Assembly (NCBI GenBank): GCA_015143295.1
Contig: CM026570.1
Location: 19,847,250-19,911,249, forward strand
From: Tetracentron sinense
Taxonomy: Eukaryota; Streptophyta; Magnoliopsida; Trochodendrales; Trochodendraceae
Reading direction: 5' to 3'
DNA: 64,000 nt
The notes beneath the pieces were generated by a model. That model was not told where the DNA came from. It did not search any database and worked only from the letters and a program-made list of their open reading frames with translations. The position numbers and the translations under genes are program-made. Below, in pieces: positions 55,476-64,000 of the stretch. Numbering within the stretch: the stretch's first letter is position 1; each line of letters begins with the position of its first letter.

Positions 55476-58400
55476 GTACTTATAATCTCCATTCTCTTCC
55501 AATCTCCATTGTTATACCTAATCTAAAGTTCCAATTTTTTCTTTAATTTCAAGTTTTAAGTTTTGTAGAGTGCTTTAAAATCATCTATTTAAGATCATGC
55601 TAATTGATTTCTTCATGCCCTAAGTTGATTTATTCTTTGTGGTGCTGATTCATGTTGGGTTTTGATAAATCAGTTTCTATGTTTGGGCTGTGATTAGTGT
55701 TAGAGTATTGAGTTTAGGGTATTTGATTACTGATATTTAGTTGTATGATACCGACCCTCGATTTAAGCTTGAATGGATTTTCACTTACAACTGGACATGT
55801 TATTTACATTTCTTAGAATGGACTCTATACCAAATGCCCCTCGGATTTGAATCGATGCTGCTCTATAATCTTCATAACCAAACACTCCTCTAACTGAATT
55901 CCCAAAGGCGATCGGTTCACAGCATATTTTGTGCATTATTTTGTCTTATTTGTAGCATAAACCTTGTGAGATTGTGTTTGTCTAGCCCACATGAAACATT
56001 TTATATGGATCTCAATATGGGGTCTCTTGGCTAAGCGGGTTGGCTACCACGCCTTATTGCCTAACACAGAATGGAGATGGGTGTTGAACTTCAATGAATG
56101 ATGAAAGATGTGCACATAATCTGTTATGTTATGATATCCTCACAGTAAGCCTTGAACACTAAAAGATCCCTTGGGGCCAGCCGGAGATGAGGTTCATGAA
56201 GGTATGAGTACTGAATCATTTTAGTGCCATAACTCCATCGTATAGCTAAAGGAGATGATCAATTATTTCATCATTATTTCTATAGAGGAGGCAGGTGTTC
56301 GGGATGGCCCACTTCCCAGGAATGAGATGGTCCACAATGATAACTTTTTTGTCTAGAGTAGCCATATAGATAAAGAAAGACATCTTAGAAGGAGCCGTTA
56401 TTTTTCTGGGTCTCTATTATCAAGCTCTCTTGAGGACTTCACTAAAAACTTCCCTTATCGGTACGCTTTCTATAAGTGGGTATCAAGATATCCCCATGGT
56501 TTAAAATTCCAGTACGTATCGGCCGATACGTATATTGTTTGGAGCTACCCGGTACACTGGTACACTGAAAAAAAACTCCCCCGTATCGGGTGTATCAGGC
56601 TAATACGGGCCCGATACGAAAGATTTTTTAGTTAATTTTTTTCTCTCATACCATTTACACTAGGATGCACAGCACAAACCCGATACACATAACTTATTTA
56701 CATAAAATATTAAGTTTTTATTTTTGGTGATGACAAAATATTAGTTAAATAAATACTTTTAAATTAATTTTACTGTTAAATAAGGTTATATCTTCATTTG
56801 AATTCAATAAAAATTATCCTAATCCAAATTTCTGAAGAATGAAAAGCCGACCTTTTAGTTTAAGAACAAATCATTTTTTAGCGCCTTTTAGGGATTATGT
56901 CAAAATTTCAACTTTCAAGTAATAAGGCATTCCTTAATTTTTAAAATTTCATAAATTCTACTATATCAAAACATTATTAAAACCGAAAGTCCGACAGAAG
57001 AAGTTTCATATTGTAGTCTTCAAAATATTTTCATCTACCGGGTTAAAAAGTCAACTAACAATGTAACAGTTCAACATAAAAAAAACTTACATTCAAGCTT
57101 ATAATTTATTATGTACTTCAATATATTCTTATTTAATTCATTGAATGAAAAATATTAATATTTAGATTGTATTTCTTATAATTGGCTAAGTGACTATGGT
57201 TTGTATTTTCATACCTTTTTATCAGCACTCATGTCTTTTTTAACTTATAAAATTCTTAACTCTCATGTGTATGGTTATAAACATAGTTGGAAGCCTTCTT
57301 TTTGTTTTTTTTAACTTATATTTGTATTAAGATAAATTTTCTGTATGATATTCAAGTTTTTCCTTATGTATCAAAGCGTTTCTTAGTGTATCCTGATTTT
57401 CTTCCGCCATATCCATGCAATACGCCGATACGTATCCTGCTTTGGACTTACCAATATAGCACCAGATATCGATATTTTGAATCATGGATATCCTGCATAC
57501 ACTATACACTATTTCCATATCACAAAAAGGTTGGAAAAGACTCCCACTTCCAATCATTGGCATTGCTTATAACTTCGGAATTCTCACAATTCTCCCACCT
57601 TTGAAGACACGGTTATCCACAAATTTGGGAAATCCATAGCAAGAGGACACTCTCCACACCATGGAAATAGAATTTGCTGAAACCGTTACTTGATGGTTTC
57701 GATGGGGACTGTGACAATACATTATTACGCTATTTAAATAACTTTTATAGGACTCAACCAGAACCAACGTAAGATTCGGTTGAGTTTTACCCGATTTTTA
57801 ATAATTTTTTTTTACCAAAAAGAAATAACATGTGTTTCATAAGTCATGATGTAAAACTCGGCTGTTATATAATGGTTTTGGCGTTATGTAACGGTTTCAA
57901 TAGGAACTGTTACATATTTCATAACCGTTATTTTAATCCTTGCTCCACACCAATGATCTTCCCAAAATCTTACTTCATTGTTGGCCCCAATTTGGTATTG
58001 AATGCCTTTCAACTAGTCTTTTTGGGTGATGCTGACTCCCTTCCAAAGACTCAACCCATATGTAAAGGAAACTACAAAGCTTCTTCAATATGTAGAGGAA
58101 ACTTCAAAGCTTCTTCCACTTTACTAAGTAATATATCCTCTTATCCATTATCAATCGTCATGTTCCATAAAATATCTTGCTAAAGCTTTTAAAGCCCATC
58201 GAGTTTAGTTGCATGTTTCACTTAAACCTTTGTCTAGGGTTTGAGTTAGTCCATTTTACTATTTGCATACGTTGATAACGTCATACCCCTAGCTAGTAGT
58301 GATTAGGTTCATAGTTCATTTCAAATTGATTGGTCTTCACCTAGAATTTAGAGTACTATCTTTTGTTTGATCGCAAGGAACAATGTTATCCTTGCCTCCT

Positions 58401-61400
58401 TGGGGCCATGACGTGTCTAAGTACATACATCATTCAACTCAGCTTAGCCTTAGTTGTTGTTGGTTAGACACCTCAGGTTTTGCTTACCCTAGATTGGATT
58501 ATCCTTTGTTTGCATGCTTGACTCACTAGTACATACATCACCTAGGATAGTCCATGCGTTCCTCATATTTTTCTTTAGTCAATTCATCCGAAACATCCAA
58601 CCTAGCCGACTCATTTGAGTCATCCTAATTGAGTCCTCAGTGTAGTCAAGGCGTCATTTAGGCATTTTTGGGCCTCAACTGCCTAGGCGCCCCTCTAGGC
58701 GGGCGAAATTCACTGTGCCTCGCCTAGGCATCTAGCCGCTAGGCGCTAGGCGGTCATACAATTTTTTTTCTAAAAAACTATTTTAAAACCCTCTTTTCAA
58801 CCCTTCCTTAAAATCTGATTTTAAAAATTCATTTAAAAATCTCTTTTAAACCATTTTTTAAAAGAGGTAGTGATTAGCCCACCACGCATTTGATTATGTA
58901 GTCAAATGTTGTGTCCACGTGTCCCTTTTAATACCCTTTAACTATGGTTAAACTTAAGAAAATTAAAGTTAATATATTTTGTTTTCAAAACTAAGCTTAG
59001 ATTGCTTAACCCTAGGGGTGAATGAATCTTAACTGTAACTGATGGGTGTTAAAAGGGGGACATGGACCAATGAGGACCGCACATTCCTTTACAGTGGAAT
59101 GCGGCGGTGTTAAGTTAAACATTTCTCATTTTAAACCCTATTTTAAAACCATCATTTAAACTCTTAAATCCTATTTTAAAACTCTCTTTTAAAGTCTAAA
59201 AACATCATCTTAGATATAGGTGGTGCATTTAAACTTTAAAAGTAACATCCAAAGTCAACACTCAAAATCACCTTAAAATTTAGACAATTTCAAACTAATT
59301 ATGTATCTATTATTTATAGAATGTGTATATATTAATATTACGTATAAATATATTTAATATATATAAATATAATTTAATTATTTTTATCGCCTAGGATATA
59401 GGTGGTGCATTTAAACTTTAAAAGTAACATTCAAAGTCAACACTGAAAATCACCGTAAAAGTTAGACAATTTCAAACTAATTATGTATCTATTATTTATA
59501 TAATGTGTAGATATTAATATTACGTATAAATATATTTAATATATATAAATATAGTTTAATTATTTTTATCGCCTAGGCAGCGCCTCGCCTAGTCAGGTCT
59601 AATCACCTAGGCATTGCCTAGACGCCTTGACTACACTGTGAGTCATCCATCTCAATTGATCAATTTATCTGAGCCATCCAATCCCCATTGTTTCACTTGA
59701 GTCCTTCAATCTTGCCAACTCACTAAACAAACTCTTGGATCACGAATCACGACCAAGTTTAGCATTGCCACACCAAAGCGAGCATGTACCATCTAGCTCA
59801 TTACCACTCAAGGGACAATAGATGGGTGGAACAGAGAAGTCAAGTGACAATTGCAAGAGCATGACTGTGGTCCTTATCAATGTCTCTTTCTTATATGCTA
59901 TAATCATATGGTGGCAGCCCAACTCCACTCCATAGTATGGTTTAGAAAATTGCTGAAAATTGTTATGTAATGGTTTTGGTAGACCCCGAGTTGTTGCGGT
60001 TCATAATATGAAACAAATAGGGCTTTATTTAATGTTATGTAACGCGTAATAATAAATTGATGAGTTTTAAATAGGTTTCTTAATCTCCCTATGTCATGCA
60101 TGGTTCTAAATATCGGCGTATCGGTCGATACGTATCGGTTTTTCCCATACCCGATATGTAGCTACACTAGAATAAAAAATTCTCCATACCAGTACCAGTA
60201 CCGTATCGGCCGTATTGGACCGATACACTACTGACACACATGACTAACGACACGTACTCATTTCTCCTTCCATTTACACTAAAATTCACAGCTTATACCC
60301 AATACAAAATTTATTTACATAAAATATCATTTAAGTAAATGCTCGTTTGAATTTAATAAAAATTATCCTAGATCTAAATTCCTGAAGAATAAAAAGTCAA
60401 ATTTCCAGTTCAAGAACACAATCCGCATTTTAGGATTGTGTCAAAATTTTAACTTTCAAATGTAAAGTATTTCTCAATTATTAAAATTTCGTAAATTCTA
60501 TTCTACCAAACATTGCTAAAATTCAAAAGTCCGGCAAACAAATCTCATATTTTAATCTTCAAAAATATTTTCATCTATAGGGTCAAAAAGTCGACTAACA
60601 GTGTAACAGTTCAGCATAAAAAGACTTACATTGAAGTATTTATGATTGTAATTCAATGCGTTCTTATTTAATTCATTGAATGTAAGGTTTTAATAACTAG
60701 ATTGTATTTCCTATACTTGGCTAAGTGACTATGATTTTGTATTTTTATACCGTTTATCATCACGTATGTCTTTTTTAAATAATAAAATTCTTAATTTGCA
60801 TTTGCATGGTAATAAATGTAGTTGGGGACTTTTATTTAATTTGTTTTTAGTTTATATTTTCATTAAAAGAAGTTTTATATAAACTATAAACTTGAATGTA
60901 AGGTATCCAAGTTTTACTAATTAAAGAAGAAGTTTTATATAAGACATCCAATTTTTTCCTTGCGTGTCCAAGCGTATCCTGATTTTTTCGCTGTATCCAT
61001 CCGATACGTTTCCTATATTTGACTTACCGATACGGCATCTGATATCGATATTTTGAACCATGATTTTATGTGGTCTCGGTGCACACAACTTTCTATAGCT
61101 TTTTCCACTGAAAGGCAATACTATTCAACAAAAAAAGGATTCTTAATCTCATTATGGGTCCTATTGCCACAATTACCAAAAAGAAGTAAATAGTAATATG
61201 ATTTCATGTATGGCGGTCCCATGATCACAAGTTACCGAAATTACTAATGCAACTTCCTTTAGTGCTTACCCATCATGAGTAGGCATGTCAACGGGTTGGT
61301 AAAAAGTTATGTGCAATTTTTTTACCTATAAACGGGCCTAATCAGGGCGAGTTAGTTGGGCCAAGCCCGGTTAGAAGCCTACCGAAATGGGCCACGGGCT

Positions 61401-63628
61401 TTAGACTCCAAGCCCAACCCGGGCGGGCCTAGAGTGGGACGGACCCTGCCCATTGACACTCCTAATCATGAGTTACCAAAATAATAAATAGCAAAAGGTA
61501 GATTCCAATGCAACTTCCTTTAGTGCTTACTTGGTCACACATCACGAATTACTAAAATAATAAGTAGCAAGACACGAGTTAGTGAGTTACCAAAATAATA
61601 AATACAAATCCCAATTGTGGGTCTCATCATCACGAGTTACCAAAACATAATTAGTTGTTGAGTTCAAAAATTAGTTTGTTTGATATCCATCTCAAATTTT
61701 CTCTTCAACCACTCCGCGTTGGCATCATAAATCCAACCCTCTCTTATGCCATCACTTCCAGAGTGGGTCGAAACCTTCCACACAATTGTGGACTAGTTGA
61801 CAAGAGGACTCTTCTCTAGTATGGTTAACGGGGTGCATATTCTATAATGGGGTCCTAAGCATAGTAACAAAGTGTTGAATAATTCCTAAATTGTTCCGAA
61901 CTATTCTATTTTAAGGGGTAAAGTTTAAAACTTTTTTTTTTCTTGAACAGACGAATAATTTCCAAACTAATGAATTATTCGTGAATAAAACCCGAACTGA
62001 CAAATTATTCCGAACTTATCCCGAATGGGGATTTCTCGCAAATTATTCGTTCAGGCTTATTCAGAATTCTAAAATAAGAATGAGGGTAAAATAGGTTTTC
62101 TATTAGCAATAGTGTTATTACCAATAACCCGAGACTTATTTCACAGGGAGAAATTTTCATTTGATTGAAGTCACCAATTGAGAGAAGAAGAAAACTCCAT
62201 TCAAGTAGATTGTTTTAGGTTATTGATTCCATTCAATTGACATGAGAGAAAAAGGTGATTTTGCACACTGGTTAGTGCTGAGCTTTGATTGAACTGAGAA
62301 AAAAATATGATTTGGGATATTTATTCTGAACTATTTCTATATTATGCTAAATAATTGCACTGGGATGAATTTATTTATTCAGATTATTATTTTCCCGATT
62401 CTATATATTTTTGAATTGCTAATGTAATCTGATTTGTATTAAACAAACATGTAATCTAGATATTTCTTTTTTCTTAAGTTACATAAAGCTTGTTTGGACT
62501 TTATGTAAGTTTTTCTTGAGTTTGCTTGTTTACATATTGCTTGTTTTTATAGGAATTAGAATAAATGTCTAACATAGTAAGAGATGTCAATCCAGCCAGA
62601 TTGGTAAATGGATTAGTTGGTATCACTAGTTATTGTTTTTTTATTTTTCCGAGCTTGTCCCGAATTTGCCGTTTTTTTTAACTTAACCTCCACCGGATAA
62701 TTCATGAACCCGAACTTTGTTAGTCTAGGAATGGCAACAAGTGTCAAACCATCTCCGTGTTATAGGGTAGGAACACCAGGTGTTGCACCCCCTCTGTGTC
62801 TGTAGAATTTTTTTGACTTAGTGGGTCTGAGGCTACCTCTTGTTACTATGGTCCTAAGGCTTGGCTACTTGTCCGTTTGACCCCAAGTGGTTTTAGAGTG
62901 TTGTCGTGTTGGCATTTATGTGAATTGGTGCTGTAAATCTCTTTGAAGATATGTCTCATGTCCAAGGTGGAGGCCTTGTTATTGCCATTGCAGCAAAGAC
63001 TTTTAACTCTTAACTGAAAAGTGGCTGGAGAACAGAAAAGCTATGAGAATTTTTAGAGAGAGGAGGTCGCTTTGTCAGCTTAATCTTAGTTGAAAATGAC
63101 TTCATCCCTTCGTTTGTCAACCTTCTGCAACATGCAAAAAAAAAGTTGAGAAGGAAGTTTGCTGGGGCTTCAAGATCAAATCAACCATCATCGTTGAAGG
63201 AATCGATGGTGGTGGTTTGGAATGCTTTGCGTATGTGCTTCGACCAACTTATTCCCTCTTAACTCTCTAAACCCACTCTGGTGATGACACCCCAACAATG
63301 GAGAACAACAGTGGCGTTCCCTCAGTTTAGGTAGAGTGTTCACAACCTACTAAAGATATGTAGAATTGGAAGAAATTTATTAATGACTTTAAATAATGAT
63401 AAGGTCGACCATTCAGACCGGATTTTACTCAAGACTTTCACTTGATTGAGATATTTCAAATAACTAAAATGGTTTACATGCTTAGTGCACTACACTGGCC
63501 TTCTATTATCTGATTTGCTTCTGACTGTTGGATGTAATAATACCGGATCTTTCAGGAAAACAGAAGAGCAGAAGCCGAAGGAGCACAGGCCAAAAGCAAA
63601 TGAGAATAAGCCTGTCATGACGGAGTGA
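55405..63628 (+). CDS. Small conserved plant protein (47 aa), two exons
   Basis: Join 55405-55475 and 63556-63628 = 144 nt including stop. Exon 1 reads MIYDVNSPLFRSFLSQKGG, then ASDK and two bases of an arginine codon before donor GTACTT. Exon 2 starts after acceptor TCTTTCAG with the G that completes AGG and reads KTEEQKPKEHRPKANENKPV, then MTE and TGA. The phase match over 8 kb is exact. I recognise the sequence as an uncharacterised, well-conserved small plant protein; its function is not known to me. The N-terminal half is mildly hydrophobic and the C-terminal half is a K/E/P-rich, probably disordered tail. No signal peptide or transmembrane helix is evident. Confidence 0.87.
55476..56486. 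other. Intron sequence right of exon 1
   Basis: Begins with donor GTACTTATAATC. No element with defined ends. A degraded stretch near 56,020-56,110 (GGTTGGCTACCACGCC) is unassigned. Confidence 0.5.
56495..57486. mobile_element. hAT-like element of the CGATACGTATCGG family, copy 1
   Basis: Ends CATGGTTTAAAATTCC and complement of ATATTTTGAATCATG. The target duplication GATATCCC/GATATCCT (56,487-56,494 and 57,487-57,494) matches 7 of 8. Subterminal palindromes CGTATCGGCCGATACG. 992 bp, non-coding. Homologous along its length to the copy at 60,099. Confidence 0.82.
57495..58629. other. Intron sequence between hAT elements
   Basis: Contains imperfect repeats of AACCGTTACTTGATGGTTTC/AACGGTTTCAATAGGAACTG type (57,678-57,940), suggesting an unresolved inverted or tandem element. 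An unassigned frame lies at 57,830-58,183. A tandem repeat of about 27 bp is at 58,060-58,115 (GGAAACTACAAAGCTTCTTC and GGAAACTTCAAAGCTTCTTC). Confidence 0.4.
58868..59113. repeat. TTAACCATG family, copy 5 (most complete)
   Basis: Left half GTGTCCCTTTTAATACCC then TTAACTATGGTTAA; right half TTAACCCTAGGGGTGAATGA then TGTTAAAAGGGGGACATGG. The two halves are partly inverted copies of each other, so the family is fold-back in type. Confidence 0.7.
59211..59572. repeat. Tandem duplication, period 181 bp
   Basis: Two copies (59,211-59,391 and 59,392-59,572), each running from ATATAGGTGGTGCATTTAAA to TTTAATTATTTTTATCGCC, differing at about ten positions. Confidence 0.92.
59647..60090. other. Intron sequence between hAT elements
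   Basis: No element assigned. It shares TTATGTAATGGTTTTGG-type words with 57,860-57,940. Confidence 0.4.
60099..61062. mobile_element. hAT-like element of the CGATACGTATCGG family, copy 2
   Basis: Ends CATGGTTCTAAATATCGG and complement of CGATATTTTGAACCATG. The flanking 8-mers ATGTCATG and ATTTTATG agree at 6 of 8. The interior aligns with copy 1 through blocks such as AATAAAAATTATCCTA and TATTTTCATCTA. 964 bp, non-coding, same orientation as copy 1. Confidence 0.8.
61280..61464. mobile_element. hAT MITE (185 bp)
   Basis: Ends TAGGCATGTCAACGGG and CCCATTGACACTCCTA are inverted. Perfect 8-bp target duplication ATCATGAG (61,272-61,279 and 61,465-61,472). Interior rich in GGCCC/GGGCC words. 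Confidence 0.93.
61473..61854. repeat. Short direct repeats around GAGTTACCAAAATAATAA
   Basis: The phrase CGAGTTACCAAAA or close variants recurs at about 61,225, 61,468, 61,547, 61,583 and 61,636, with TAATAAATAGCAA following several times. It is a loose tandem arrangement; the hAT MITE interrupts one of the units. Confidence 0.55.
61863..62724. mobile_element. hAT-like element (AGTNACAAAG family), 862 bp
   Basis: Ends AGTAACAAAGTGTTGAATAA and complement of TTCATGAACCCGAACTTTGTTAGT. Flanking 8-mers CTAAGCAT and CTAGGAAT agree at 6 of 8. Subterminal GAATTATTCG words are shared with the partial copy at 30,713. No ORF. Confidence 0.72.
62733..63555. other. Last part of the 8.1-kb intron
   Basis: A stretch at about 63,060-63,260 reads in one frame as GGRFVSLILVENDFIPSFVN and a lysine-rich continuation. 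It looks like a piece of a TE or plant nuclear protein but is unassigned. Ends with acceptor CGGATCTTTCAG. Confidence 0.4.
63556..63628 (+). CDS. Exon 2 of the 47-aa gene
   Basis: Completes an arginine codon, then encodes the K/E/P-rich tail and stops at TGA 63,626-63,628. About 370 bases of likely 3'UTR and flank follow to the window edge. A GATAAA word at about 63,699 is a possible poly(A) element. Confidence 0.88.
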
Positions 63629-64000
63629 CAGAATTTGTTGCATGGATGATATGAACTTGTGGTAGCATGGGGTAGGAGTTGGAGACTGTTTTGAACTTTG
63701 ATAAAAATGCACCTTTTTAAATGTGGGTAAGCAATCTGTTTGTTCATGAATCTACGAACTGTTAGAACTTGGATTTTGAGTTTGTAATGGCTTTGCATTC
63801 TATATAGTGTCCGAGACTTGGATTTTCAGAGTTTATAATGAGCGCTACACTTTTATTTTATTTTTGAGACACAACTTGAATTTTCATGCCTAAATGAGTT
63901 AGTAAGGCTTACAAATGTTGGGATTTGGCCAAGTAGCTTGGAGTTTTGTATGACTTGGTGATCAGCTCTCGTTGGCGAGTCATTTTCATTCTTTTCTGTT

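Larger units (their letters stand above)
58638..59638. mobile_element. hAT-like element (CAGTGTAGTCAAGGCG ends), 1,001 bp
   Basis: Inverted ends CAGTGTAGTCAAGGCGTC and GACGCCTTGACTACACTG are perfect. The target duplication TGAGTCCT/TGAGTCAT (58,630-58,637 and 59,639-59,646) matches 7 of 8. Subterminal CGCCTAGG words. Contains a TTAACCATG-family repeat and a 181-bp tandem duplication. No transposase. Confidence 0.9.

Noticed and set aside
1-64000. A novel multi-gene biological system
   Set aside because: All multi-gene content is retrotransposon polyproteins or captured fragments. The two host genes are unrelated, on opposite strands and about 20 kb apart; there is no evidence of a coordinated system.

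Overview
This window is nuclear DNA from a flowering plant, most likely a eudicot. It is AT-rich, its host genes are split by introns with GT..AG borders, and most of it is transposable elements (TEs) nested in one another: Copia and Gypsy retrotransposons, solo LTRs, CACTA, hAT, Mutator-like, PIF/Harbinger-like MITEs and LINE tails. I cannot name the species. There is no bacterial operon, CRISPR array or prophage. All coordinates come from reading the sequence by eye; no alignment or database search was run.

Two intact host genes are hidden because their exons are short and far apart. (1) On the minus strand, from about 35.6 kb down to about 3.1 kb, lies an AP2/ERF-family transcription factor resembling Arabidopsis At4g13040. 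It has a 5'UTR exon and six coding exons. The exons join in phase into a 720-nt CDS (239 aa), spread over about 30 kb by introns of 8.2, 9.9 and 11.1 kb. (2) On the plus strand, 55,405-63,628, lies a 47-aa conserved small plant protein in two exons separated by an 8.1-kb intron. Nearly everything else inside these genes is TE material.

Layout. 0-3 kb: right end of a CACTA element, a fold-back MITE and unassigned sequence downstream of the AP2 gene. 3.2-3.6 kb: last two AP2-gene exons. Intron 3.6-14.7 kb: a solo LTR (5,373-11,150) that carries a complete but internally deleted Copia element and a second solo LTR. It sits in one copy of a hAT-like element. 14.67-14.85 kb: AP2-domain exon. Intron 14.9-24.7 kb: remains of a Gypsy-like gag/protease element cut by a 1.05-kb hAT, then a 2.57-kb solo LTR containing a 26-unit minisatellite. 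24.7-24.8 kb: short exon. Intron 24.8-33.0 kb: LINE pieces, several hAT-like elements, and a Pack-MULE nested in a hAT that carries pieces of arogenate dehydrogenase and receptor-like-kinase genes. 33.0-35.6 kb: first coding exons and a 5'UTR intron with a three-fold tandem repeat. 35.6-55.3 kb: intergenic, with MITEs, two long-TIR Mutator-like elements, a large fold-back and a full-length but dead Gypsy element (47,524-54,204) whose 3' LTR is split by a PIF-like insertion. 55.4-63.6 kb: the small gene, whose intron holds four hAT-like elements and a hAT MITE.

The main result is not a new enzymatic system. It is the recovery of two genes with TE-inflated introns, a datable nest of insertions marked by target-site duplications, and a U3-located palindromic minisatellite.
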